From positions 148,802 through 212,801 of the forward strand of contig JAJDCS010000014.1 in assembly GCA_029260715.1 (NCBI GenBank): a stretch of 64,000 bases of DNA, read 5' to 3'. The notes beneath the pieces were generated by a model. It had not been told where the DNA came from. It did not search any database and saw only the letters and a list, made by a program, of their open reading frames with translations. The position numbers were made by a program, and so were the translations under genes. The stretch comes from Phycisphaeraceae bacterium (GTDB taxonomy: Bacteria > Planctomycetota > Phycisphaerae > Phycisphaerales > Phycisphaeraceae). The stretch's first letter is position 1. The number at the start of each line of letters is the position of its first letter. Of this stretch, positions 51,188 to 59,144 are shown piece after piece.

Positions 51188-51982
51188 CTAACCGTGTGAC
51201 GCGGGGGTGTGCCGCGAGACAAACCCGGTGTGGCGGATCAGGCCCTCGCCGCGGCGGCGCGAGTGGTCTTCGTAGTAGGCTTGATTGACCGGTTCAAACC
51301 CGGATTCGGTCAGCAGTTTTTGCCAATCATCGCCGCTTCGGTAGAAGTGCGGCTCGCTGCGTGGCTCAAAGTTGAGCCGGCGGTCCCACACCTCGTTGGC
51401 AAGGAACTCCCGCTCGTTGCGGGGCGTGTCTTCCCACAGGAAGAACAACCCGCCTGGCACCAGGACACGCTTGATCTCGGCAAGGACTTCGAGCTGGATC
51501 GGGTAGGGGATGTGGTGCAACACAAAGAAAGCCGACACCCCGTTCGCCACGCCGTCGGGCAGCGGCAGGCGGTTGCCGATCGACCGGGCGAAGTGGACGT
51601 GGCCGTCCGTGCGCGTCCGCATCCGATGCAGCACGCGCTTCGTGGGGCGGGAGACCGGCTCGATACAAACAAACCTGGCGTGCAGGCCCACCGCCCGCCG
51701 GGCGATCTGGGTGGGGATGTGCCCGGTGCCCGAGCCGATGTCAACGTACGTACCGTTGGCCTGAAGGTGTTCGGCGATTTCCAGCTTGTCGACCAAGCCC
51801 GCCGCTCGTCGCTTGAGCACGCTGTCAGCCGGCTTGAGCCCAAAAAACCAGTTGCTTGCTTTGCTGCGCCACGTGGGGCGGGGGGCGATGATGGGGCGCA
51901 GCGGGTCGGGGGTTGGCGGCGGTGGGCTGACGGGCTTGGGTTTGTCATCCATCAAGTGCGGTGTGGTTTGAGTCGTGCCCAT
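51188..51982 (-). CDS. SAM-dependent class I methyltransferase
   Basis: 264 residues. The N-terminal ~40 are Pro-rich. The Rossmann motif I is TYVDIGSGTGHIPTQIARRA (about residue 80). Acidic and post-I regions follow: VCIEPVSRPTKRVL and AFFVLHHIPYPIQLEVLAE, typical of Methyltransf_11. The substrate is unknown. It may be co-transcribed with the TPR glycosyltransferase gene, being upstream of it. It ends HTGFVSRHTPASHG. Confidence 0.82.
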   Translation of the reverse strand: MGTTQTTPHLMDDKPKPVSPPPPTPDPLRPIIAPRPTWRSKASNWFFGLKPADSVLKRRAAGLVDKLEIAEHLQANGTYVDIGSGTGHIPTQIARRAVGLHARFVCIEPVSRPTKRVLHRMRTRTDGHVHFARSIGNRLPLPDGVANGVSAFFVLHHIPYPIQLEVLAEIKRVLVPGGLFFLWEDTPRNEREFLANEVWDRRLNFEPRSEPHFYRSGDDWQKLLTESGFEPVNQAYYEDHSRRRGEGLIRHTGFVSRHTPASHG

Positions 51983-52036
51983 GGGTATTCAAGGCGGCCT
52001 AGCCGGTGTGGCGGGTGGTGCGCGGCGCCCCGCCGG

Positions 52037-52321
52037 CTAGTCGTTGGAGACTTTGTCTTTCAGTTGCACGCCGTAGCTTTCGCCTTCGCTGATGTGCCTT
52101 ACCTCACACTCGTACTCCGCGTCGTGCCCAAAGGGGAACCGCACCAGCAGGATGATCTGGTCGCCGAGCCGGACGCCCTGCGTGTCGCCGTGGATGCGGA
52201 TACCCTCGTAGGAGATATCGTGTACGTAGCCCTTGAGGCTGTCGCCGCTGGGCAAGCGGGCTTCGACCTCGATGGCACCGGTGAAGACGATATCTCGCTC
52301 TGAACGACGCCTCTTGTCCAT
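52037..52321 (-). CDS. PilZ-domain protein (cyclic di-GMP receptor-like)
   Basis: 94 residues, a single PilZ domain. An RxxxR-type N-terminus (RRSERD) and the DxSxxG motif in YVHDISYEGIRI are present, the two cyclic di-GMP contact elements. VRLGDQIILLVRFPFG and SYGVQLKDK are typical of the fold. It probably reports cyclic di-GMP level to an unknown partner; the pilus machinery in the window is one candidate. Confidence 0.88.
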   Translation of the reverse strand: MDKRRRSERDIVFTGAIEVEARLPSGDSLKGYVHDISYEGIRIHGDTQGVRLGDQIILLVRFPFGHDAEYECEVRHISEGESYGVQLKDKVSND

Positions 52322-52503
52322 AAACTAACCGTCCTTGCATCGGGTAGGGGGGCTCCGTGGCCGCTTCGCGTGAAAGGCTTGTCCGCGAGGAACACCCCGC
52401 CCGTGATGCAAGCAGTTTATCACGGGTAGGCCCGGGCGTCAGGGTCGGGATACTTTGGGCTGTGCCCGCGTGCCCGTCGCGGTTGTGGGCGGCGGCGGTG
52501 CGG

Positions 52504-53124
52504 TTAAGGCGCTGAGTCGTTCTCACTGACGCGGGTCATGCTTTCGATCACGATCGGTTGGGCCGGTACGTCCTGCTGCCCCGCCCGCGTGGTGGTTTTG
52601 GCTGCACGGATACGGTCGACCACATCCATGCCCCCGACGACCCGCCCGAACACGGCGTACCCCGCGCCGTCGTTGGGCCTGTCCAGCGACGGGTTGTCCT
52701 CAACGTTGATAAAGAACTGGCTGGTGGCCGAGTCCGCCTGGTAGCCCAGACGTGCCATGGCAATCGAGCCGCGCGTGTTCTTCAGGCCGTTCTTCCACTC
52801 GTTCTTGATCGGCGCGGCGGTGGGCTTGCGCTTCATGTCGGCTGTCATGCCCCCGCCTTGGATCATGAAATTGCTGATCACGCGGTGGAAGATCGTGCCG
52901 TTGTAATAGCCTTGGTCAGTGTACCGCAGGAAATTCTCACAGGAGATCGGCGCCCGCTTCTGATCCAACTCGATCACGATGTCGCCCAGCGTGGTCTTGA
53001 CCGCCACACGGACCGATTCATCGCTGGGCTGGGTTTGAGCCCCGTCCTCGGCCGCCAGGGTGTGCGCCTGGGGGCAAACAAAAAGAATGACCGCGAGTGT
53101 CAATGAGGCTATCGATTTTGGCAT
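52504..53124 (-). CDS. Secreted cyclophilin-type peptidyl-prolyl isomerase
   Basis: 206 residues. The N-terminal signal sequence (MPKSIASLTLAVILFVCPQ, then HTLA) predicts periplasmic export. The cyclophilin core has IVIELDQKRAPISCENFLRY, IFHRVISNFMIQGGGM, IAMARLGYQADSATSQFFIN and YAVFGRVVGGMDVVDRI. These hold the catalytic Arg and the substrate-contact residues. It isomerises prolyl bonds during protein folding. The gene is monocistronic. Confidence 0.92.
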   Translation of the reverse strand: MPKSIASLTLAVILFVCPQAHTLAAEDGAQTQPSDESVRVAVKTTLGDIVIELDQKRAPISCENFLRYTDQGYYNGTIFHRVISNFMIQGGGMTADMKRKPTAAPIKNEWKNGLKNTRGSIAMARLGYQADSATSQFFINVEDNPSLDRPNDGAGYAVFGRVVGGMDVVDRIRAAKTTTRAGQQDVPAQPIVIESMTRVSENDSAP

Positions 53125-53302
53125 GGCTGTTCCTGTGGTATGGGGTTGGCGCGTGTCGGTGTCGGCTGGGTTGTTCGGGGGACTCGCGCGGGGTTTAGTC
53201 GCTGGGAATCGCCCCGAATTTAGACACCAGCATAGCCCGCCGGGGGCGGCGCGCCTAATGGCCGATTATTGGTTTTGTGTGTGGGGTGGCCGCCACCGGT
53301 GG

Positions 53303-53692
53303 TTAGCCCCCGCCGGCTTCGACCCCTGCGGGGAAGGTGGGCGCGTCGGCTTGCTCGGTCCAGTCTTCGCAACTGGGAAGCTTAAGCTCCATCGCACAGG
53401 TCTTGCGGTAGCCCAGCTTACGGATCACTTCCAACACCTCGGTCCAGGTGGGGTAGGGCTGGTTGTTCACACGCTTGTAGGCGTCGATCGCCATGACGAA
53501 CAGGAACTGTTCGCTGGTCATCTCGCCCTCTTCGGCTGCGCGCATGAAGTCGGAGCGTCTGCGTCCCGGTCCGCGGCGTCTCTCCAGGCCCGTGCCCTGA
53601 TCCGTGCGCCGTTCAACCACTGAGTCACGGCGGCCACCGTCACTGCGGTTACCCTTTCTCCGCTCTTTTTCTTTGGGCCAAGTCTCTTCCAT
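53303..53692 (-). CDS. Hypothetical protein with basic Arg-rich N-terminus, 129 residues
   Basis: Residues 1-50 are strongly basic (ERRKGNRSDGGRRD, then ERRRGPGRRRSDFMRAA). The second half is a small helical domain (EQFLFVMAIDAYKRVNNQPY, PTWTEVLEVIRKLGYRK), of a type common in Planctomycetes hypotheticals, ending in a Pro/Gly tail. No membrane segment. The ATG at 53692 is the only clear start. DNA or RNA contact by the basic part is a guess. Confidence 0.68.
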   Translation of the reverse strand: MEETWPKEKERRKGNRSDGGRRDSVVERRTDQGTGLERRRGPGRRRSDFMRAAEEGEMTSEQFLFVMAIDAYKRVNNQPYPTWTEVLEVIRKLGYRKTCAMELKLPSCEDWTEQADAPTFPAGVEAGGG

Positions 53693-53759
53693 GGGCTAAA
53701 GGATGCTCCCCGACGATAGCGGCCCGTTGGCGATGTGTGCGTGACGCCGAGGCGGTTGC

Positions 53760-54023
53760 CTAAAAGTCATCGTCTTCGTCGCCGCCGGAAAAATCATCGT
53801 CGTCGTCGTCGTCATCTAGGTCGTCATCGTCGTCGTCATCGTCGAAATAATCATCGTCGTCATCGTCATCGTCGTCCATGTCTTCATCGTCAAAAAAATC
53901 GTCATCCTCCAACTCATCGTCCTCGATCATGACCGCCGGGCAGGGCCGTTCCGGGACCGGCTGCCAAGGCGTTCTATCGGACCTTTGAGGGCGGACCATT
54001 AGCAGGGTGTTGAGGTCTGTCAT
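53760..54023 (-). CDS. Poly-aspartate hypothetical protein, 87 residues
   Basis: A short N-terminus (MTDLNTLLMVRPQRSDRTPW) and about 50 residues of almost continuous Asp, broken by a few Glu, Phe, Tyr, Leu and Gly (DDDDDYFDDDDDDDD). The codons are mostly GAC/GAT, giving a simple-sequence DNA stretch. No recognised family. The frame is intact with an ATG and a normal stop. Such tails could bind basic proteins or metal ions, but no role is known. Confidence 0.65.
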   Translation of the reverse strand: MTDLNTLLMVRPQRSDRTPWQPVPERPCPAVMIEDDELEDDDFFDDEDMDDDDDDDDDYFDDDDDDDDLDDDDDDDDFSGGDEDDDF

Positions 54024-54195
54024 GAGATTAATCTCCGTCTTGTGGTGCGCGAATTTCCTAATGGCGAAATCCTACAACTCGCTGGCTGGATGGTTGGCTG
54101 GCGGTTACACTATCTCTCTACGGATATTTGTCAATACTTTCTTGGGACAATTGAGATTTTTTTTGCCTCGGGCGTCACCGCCCCGGACCCGAGAC

Positions 54196-54636
54196 ATGCA
54201 GGCCACCTCTGAATATATAGTTAGAACAGCCGGCTCGCTGGTCGCCGGTTGGGTCGTCCCCGGCTTGGGGCACTGGCTCATTGGCCAGCGCCAACGGGGG
54301 GTGATCATTCTGGTCAGCATCGGTTTGTTGTGGCTGGGGGGGCTTGCCATCGGCGGGATCGGCGTGTGCGACCGTCAGAAGCACCCCGCGTGGTTCCTGG
54401 GGCAGATGCTCGTGGCGCCGGCGCTGGCGGTCAATTACTACCAGCATCGCCTCGCTTCGGGGTCGTCGGGCCAACCCGGCGCGTTTGAGCCCAGTTACGG
54501 CCATATGAAAGAGCAGGGCATCCTTTACACCGCCCTGGCCGGGCTACTCAATTTGTTAACACTGATCGATTTAATCGACCGCGACGCGGACGGCCGGCGA
54601 CGCGACGACACCGCCACACACCCCGCAGCCGCGTGA
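54196..54636 (+). CDS. Small membrane protein, DUF6677-like
   Basis: ~146 residues. Starts MQATSEYIVRTAGSLVAGWV, then VPGLGHWLIGQRQRGVIILV with GLLWLGGLAIGGIGV, the pattern of a TM2/DUF6677-like protein. Two or three hydrophobic helices; a further one is near TALAGLLNLLTLIDLI. The ATG at 54196 was chosen because the upstream frame (from 54007) reads into the divergent gene and lacks coding character. Function unknown. The 172-bp region before it (54024-54195) has no other gene. Confidence 0.72.
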   Translation: MQATSEYIVRTAGSLVAGWVVPGLGHWLIGQRQRGVIILVSIGLLWLGGLAIGGIGVCDRQKHPAWFLGQMLVAPALAVNYYQHRLASGSSGQPGAFEPSYGHMKEQGILYTALAGLLNLLTLIDLIDRDADGRRRDDTATHPAAA

Positions 54637-54673
54637 AGCTGGGCAAAACCACGGCTGTGCATGAGACCGGTGC

Positions 54674-54910
54674 ATGATAACGACCATACCACTGTTAGCG
54701 TTCAAGCTTTTCTTCGAGCCGTTGCCGCTCGACGGCTATTGGCCGTTGCTTATCCTGCCGCTTGTGGCGGTTATTGCCGTTGTTTACAAGGTGATCAAAC
54801 TGGAGGATTTATCCGGCTTACCCAGCGAAGCGGCGTGGCTGTCGGTGCAGATCCTCGGGTTCATGGGGTTGGCAGCCGCGGTGCTGTGGGGGGTTACGGT
54901 GTTGGCTTAA
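54674..54910 (+). CDS. Small membrane protein, 78 residues
   Basis: Two hydrophobic segments (YWPLLILPLVAVIAVVYKVI and VQILGFMGLAAAVLWGVTVL) separated by KLEDLSGLPSEAAW. It lies 37 bp after the DUF6677-like gene in the same direction, with an ATG at 54674 after GACCGGTGC (weak). Likely part of that small operon, which may extend to trpD. Function unknown. Confidence 0.62.
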   Translation: MITTIPLLAFKLFFEPLPLDGYWPLLILPLVAVIAVVYKVIKLEDLSGLPSEAAWLSVQILGFMGLAAAVLWGVTVLA

Positions 54911-55002
54911 CCCTGAACGCCGCATCGCGCTCACACAAGTTTGCTATAAAACACGTCCCGCCCACCAAAACGGATGCAACCCACGCTTAACCGTTTCACG
55001 CC

Positions 55003-56067
55003 ATGAAGCAGACCCTCAACCGCCTTGCAGCCGGACAGACACTCAGCGAAGCCCAGGCGGTTCACGCGTTCGACCAGATCATGACCGGCCACGCCACGCC
55101 CGCGCAAGTCGGCGCGATGCTGGCGCTGATCCAGCAACGCGGCCCCACAGCCGATGAACTGCTCGGCGGCGCGAGTGTGATGCGTCAGCACGCCACGCCC
55201 GTGACCGTCCCGCAAGGGCTGCGTGTGATCGATACCTGCGGCACGGGCGGGGACCACGCCCAGACGTTCAATATCTCAACCGCCGGGGCCATTATCGCCG
55301 CCGCAGCCGGCCGCCCGCACAACGTCGCCGTCGCCAAGCACGGCAACCGCTCCGTCACCAGCAAATCCGGCAGCTCACAGGTGCTCGAAGCGCTGGGCGT
55401 GAAACTGAACGTCAGTGGGCCAACCCTTACCCGTTGCCTTGATGACGCGGGCCTGTGTTTCTGCTTCGCGCCCGCCCATCACCCGGCGATGAAACACGTC
55501 GCGCCCGTGCGCCAGGAGCTGGGCTTCCGCACGATTTTCAATCTGTTAGGCCCGCTGACCAACCCCGCCGGCGCCAAGCGCCAGGTCATCGGCGTGTTCG
55601 AGCCGGGCCTCACCGAGCTGTTCGCGCAAGTGTTGAACCGGCTTGGAAGCGAGCACGTCATGGTCGTACACGGCCAGATGCTCGCGGACGACGGTGGACA
55701 CGAAACCGTCGGGCTAGATGAATTATCCACCGGCGGGCCCAGCCGTGTCAGTCATCTTCAGGGCGGGCAGGTGCGCACGTATCAAATCGACCCGGCTTCG
55801 GTAAAGCTCCCGACGGCAACCCTGGCGAGCCTGCGCGTCGACAGCGTGGCCGCAAGCGCGGGGGTCATCCGCGAAGTCTTCGCCGGCAAGCCCGGCCCGG
55901 CGCGGGACATCGTCTGCCTCAACGCCGCTGCGGCGCTGGTCGTGGCCGACCTCGCAGTGGACCTACAAACCGGCGTGGAACTCGCCGCCCAGGCGATCGA
56001 TTCGCGGGCAGCCGCCGGCGTGCTCGACCGGCTGGCCCAGATCACCCAGTCTGATGAGACGCCGTAG
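55003..56067 (+). CDS. trpD: Anthranilate phosphoribosyltransferase
   Basis: Second step of tryptophan synthesis: joins anthranilate to PRPP. Motifs: DTCGTGGDHAQTFNISTAGA (PRPP site), VAKHGNRSVTSKSGSSQVLE and FRTIFNLLGPLTNPAG. 354 residues, the usual length. The ATG has no strong ribosome site. No other trp gene is nearby, so trpD is detached from the rest of the pathway. Confidence 0.95.
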   Translation: MKQTLNRLAAGQTLSEAQAVHAFDQIMTGHATPAQVGAMLALIQQRGPTADELLGGASVMRQHATPVTVPQGLRVIDTCGTGGDHAQTFNISTAGAIIAAAAGRPHNVAVAKHGNRSVTSKSGSSQVLEALGVKLNVSGPTLTRCLDDAGLCFCFAPAHHPAMKHVAPVRQELGFRTIFNLLGPLTNPAGAKRQVIGVFEPGLTELFAQVLNRLGSEHVMVVHGQMLADDGGHETVGLDELSTGGPSRVSHLQGGQVRTYQIDPASVKLPTATLASLRVDSVAASAGVIREVFAGKPGPARDIVCLNAAAALVVADLAVDLQTGVELAAQAIDSRAAAGVLDRLAQITQSDETP

Positions 56068-56134
56068 ATCACCACACGCCCGTCAGGCTCCGCTGTCGCC
56101 ACCGCCCAAGGGCTTACTACAATAAGCCACAGCC

Positions 56135-57022
56135 ATGCCCACCGACACCAAGCAAAGCGAGACTTGGACCACGCGCAGCCTCATCGCCTGGACGACGCGC
56201 TACCTGGCCTCCAAGCACGTTGACACCCCGCGACTGGCTACCGAGATGCTGCTGTCGCACGTTCTGGGCGTCACACGCCTTGGGCTTTATATGGATGCCG
56301 ACCGCCCGGCCACCGAGCTAGAGCGGGCAGCCTTCCGCGAGTTGGTCGAACGCGCCGCCGGGCACGAGCCCGTGGACTATCTTGTTGGGCAGGCCCCGTT
56401 TTTTTCGATGATGTTCAGGGTCACCCCCGCAGTGCTCGTGCCCCGGCCCAGCACCGAGGCGCTTGTGGAGCACGTCATCCAGCACGCCCGGCGCACACCG
56501 GGCTTTAGCGCGCCGCTGATCGCCGACGTCTGTACAGGCTCCGGGGTCGTCGGCGTCACCCTGGCCAAGCACATCCCCAACAGCCGCGTGATCGCTACCG
56601 ATATCAGTCAAGAGGCGCTCGAGCTAGCCCGGGCCAACGCCCAGGACCACCGCGTCGGCGACCGGGTCGAGTGCCGATTGGGCGATCTGTTCGAGCCACT
56701 GGCCGGAGAACGCCCGCACTACATCGTCAGCAACCCGCCGTACATCAGCGACGCCGCTTGGGACAAGCTGCCACGCAACGTCAAGCACTACGAGCCGGCC
56801 GCGGCCCTGCGCGGCGGGCTCGACGGGCTGAAGTACATCCGCACACTCATCGATCAAGCACCGGCGTACCTACAAACCCCTGGGCAACTCGTGATCGAGA
56901 TTGATTCGGACCAGACCCAGGCTGTCGAACGACTGGTCAAGCACTCGGCCGGCTTAACACACGAACACATCTTGGCCGACCACGAGGGCTTGCCTCGCGT
57001 ATTGGTCGCGGATAAATGTTAG
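56135..57022 (+). CDS. prmC: Peptide chain release factor N5-glutamine methyltransferase
   Basis: Methylates the GGQ glutamine of release factors. The N-terminal helical domain has LATEMLLSHVLGVTRLGLYM. The SAM site is IADVCTGSGVVGVTLAKHIP, and the diagnostic NPPY is in IVSNPPYISDAAW. 295 residues, normal. It lies 67 bp after trpD and may share its transcript. Confidence 0.95.
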   Translation: MPTDTKQSETWTTRSLIAWTTRYLASKHVDTPRLATEMLLSHVLGVTRLGLYMDADRPATELERAAFRELVERAAGHEPVDYLVGQAPFFSMMFRVTPAVLVPRPSTEALVEHVIQHARRTPGFSAPLIADVCTGSGVVGVTLAKHIPNSRVIATDISQEALELARANAQDHRVGDRVECRLGDLFEPLAGERPHYIVSNPPYISDAAWDKLPRNVKHYEPAAALRGGLDGLKYIRTLIDQAPAYLQTPGQLVIEIDSDQTQAVERLVKHSAGLTHEHILADHEGLPRVLVADKC

Positions 57023-57072
57023 ATCGAATCCGTGATCGCAGCGCGCCGCCGCACACCAACCCACGCCGGTGA

Positions 57073-57699
57073 CTACCGCATGATCCACTGCTCATCTTTT
57101 TTCACCATGGGCTGGTCTTGGATGTTCGACGATGTGCCCGGCTGGTCGTAGCTGATCATCAGTGTCTTACGCAACACCACGCGCTTGCCGGTGATCGGGT
57201 GGGCGATGGCCTGCGTCTCGCCGCTTAGCCCGGAGATATAGACCGTGACCTCGTCCACGTCTTCGTCGAACGCCGGCCAGATGGCGGCGCCCTCTTTCGC
57301 GTAGTCGGGGCCTTGCAGGAGCCGCCCGATGATCTCCGCGGGGTTCTCAAGCAGCGGGTTGCCCACCTGCTCCTTGATCGCGTTGAACACGCCAGCTGGC
57401 ACGTCCTTGCCCGATGGGAAAATATCGCCCGTGTCGGTAAAGAGGGTGACTTCCGGCACGAACAGCCGCTCCTCGCCCGTGTTGTTCGTGACTTTGTAAG
57501 TCATGTACCAATACCAGCGCACCCGCCCGCCCAGCTCTGTCACCGCGATGGGCCGGGGGGCTTCGTATGAAAAATCGTACTGCCAGGCTTTAGAGACGAT
57601 CGACGGCTCGGGGAAAGCCACCGTCAGCGGCACACCCACGCACAACAGCAGCCCCGCTGTCACGATCGCAATTAAGATAAGGGTTGGCTGACGTTTCAT
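57073..57699 (-). CDS. Hypothetical membrane-anchored protein, 208 residues
   Basis: One N-terminal membrane segment (LILIAIVTAGLLLCVGVPLT). The exported part is beta-rich: RVRWYWYMTYKVTNNTGEER, EVTLFTDTGDIFPSGKDVPA and DVDEVTVYISGLSGETQA. No catalytic motif. I cannot assign a family; the sequence type is common among Planctomycetes hypotheticals. The ATG at 57699 gives the membrane helix right after MKRQPT. It is convergent with prmC and divergent from the acetyltransferase. Confidence 0.7.
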   Translation of the reverse strand: MKRQPTLILIAIVTAGLLLCVGVPLTVAFPEPSIVSKAWQYDFSYEAPRPIAVTELGGRVRWYWYMTYKVTNNTGEERLFVPEVTLFTDTGDIFPSGKDVPAGVFNAIKEQVGNPLLENPAEIIGRLLQGPDYAKEGAAIWPAFDEDVDEVTVYISGLSGETQAIAHPITGKRVVLRKTLMISYDQPGTSSNIQDQPMVKKDEQWIMR

Positions 57700-57815
57700 G
57701 GTCTCTGTGTCTGCCCTCCGGCAACGACCGAGGGTAAGGTCGGTAAATTTCAACAGCCGCATTGTATGATAGGTCCGGGTCGGGTCAATCATGTGGGCGT
57801 GAGCGTGGGTTGGCT

Positions 57816-58742
57816 ATGCACTTAAACACCGATCAAACCGTCACGATAAGCCGTGTCGACGCACGCCGCCGCGGCGAAGCGCTGTCACTGCTGCTGACCG
57901 GCCGGGCATACGCCAACGACAACGTCTCCGTCGAGTTTATGGACTTCGCGGCACAGCAAGGGTTTGCGCTCGACCACCTGTGGGCTGCTTACCGGGGGCG
58001 ACGCCCGATCGCCGCGTCGCTGATCATCCCCGGCGCCGGGCGCGCGGCGATGTTTTTCGTCTCGCCGGTCATGGAGCGTTCCGACGCGCCCGTCACCACC
58101 GAGCTCGTTAAAAAATCCTGCCAGGGACAAGACACCGCTTCGGTGCGCATCATCCAGGCATTGCTCGACCCCGAGCAACGCCTCGAAGCCGACGCGCTCC
58201 ACGCGGCGGGGTTCACAACCATCGCACAACTGCAGTACATGCAGTGCCGCACACAAGGTGCATCGCCAACGCCCCACGGCCTGGGCCCTTCGACACAAGT
58301 GGTCAACTGGACCCCACAGCGTCAGGGCCTATTCGCCCAAGCGATCCTAAGCAGCTACCAAGACACACTCGACTGCCCGCGGCTGGTGGGCATGCGCGAC
58401 ATCGACGACATCATCGCCAGCCACATGGCTTCGGGACAGTTTGTGCCGGAGCTATGGTCCGTTGTGCTTAGTCACGACGAACCCGTCGCCGTCGTGTTGT
58501 TCAACCGGCTGCCCGAGCAGCGTGCGTTGGAGCTTGTTTACCTGGGCGTTAGCCCCGCTTGGCGCCGGCGCGGTGTGGCGAAAAAACTCGTCGGCTTGGG
58601 CCTGTCTCAAGCGCAACGCCACGGCGCGGGTTCCATGATCCTCGCGGTTGACGAGGCCAACACACCCGCGAAACGCTTGTACAGCGAGATGGGTTTCGTC
58701 AACAAAGCACGCAAACACGCGATGATCTTCGCATCGCTTTGA
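57816..58742 (+). CDS. GNAT-family acetyltransferase
   Basis: 308 residues with two GNAT-like halves. The C-terminal one has LVYLGVSPAWRRRGVAKKLV (the acetyl-CoA site RRRGVAK) and AVDEANTPAKRLYSEMGFVN. The N-terminal half lacks the full motif and may be a degenerate or substrate-binding part. The ATG at 57816 is preferred over a codon at 57762 in the leader. Substrate unknown. It stands directly upstream of the dnaA region. Confidence 0.82.
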   Translation: MHLNTDQTVTISRVDARRRGEALSLLLTGRAYANDNVSVEFMDFAAQQGFALDHLWAAYRGRRPIAASLIIPGAGRAAMFFVSPVMERSDAPVTTELVKKSCQGQDTASVRIIQALLDPEQRLEADALHAAGFTTIAQLQYMQCRTQGASPTPHGLGPSTQVVNWTPQRQGLFAQAILSSYQDTLDCPRLVGMRDIDDIIASHMASGQFVPELWSVVLSHDEPVAVVLFNRLPEQRALELVYLGVSPAWRRRGVAKKLVGLGLSQAQRHGAGSMILAVDEANTPAKRLYSEMGFVNKARKHAMIFASL

Positions 58743-59144
58743 TCGTTAACAAGTGAACAACGCGCAACCGCGGAACGTTATCCACACGTTGTCCTCTGTG
58801 TCGGAGAAGCGGTGAATAAAAAAAACTTTCTGACGCAAATGCTTGAAGCTGCTGACCATGAGCAGACGGCATTTGATAAATGCGCAAAACCCTGTTGATG
58901 CGCCGGTCAACACCGTTTATCTTTTCGTTCATGCAAGAACGTTTTGACCCTGCTGTAAATCTTCACGCAGCGCCACGGATGGGGGTCACGGGATACACGG
59001 GGGAAGCCGCTTCAAGAAGGCTTGGAGCTTCGGGTGTCCGGCAAAGCGGGTCGCCGCCGAGCCGGGCAAGGCAAGAACGAGAGTCACGGTCACAATAGCT
59101 ACGGTATCTCGACGTTAGTGTCCGCAACAAGATAGGGGTTCCTG
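58743..59144. other. Intergenic region upstream of dnaA, possible origin or dnaA control region
   Basis: About 400 bp without a gene. It has a perfect DnaA box TTATCCACA at 58778-58786, a near-match GGTGAATAA (58811-58819, minus strand, one mismatch), an A-rich stretch at 58818-58825 and the palindrome GCATTT-GAT-AAATGC at 58869-58883. AT content is above the neighbourhood. It could be oriC or only an autoregulatory region, as dnaN, recF and gyrB do not follow. Confidence 0.4.
58778..58786 (+). promoter_or_regulatory. Consensus DnaA box
   Basis: TTATCCACA, an exact match to the TTATNCACA consensus, ~360 bp upstream of dnaA. Confidence 0.6.

Noticed and set aside
53735..53932. Arg/His-rich plus-strand frame
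   Set aside because: It is the antisense of the poly-aspartate gene and has no start context.
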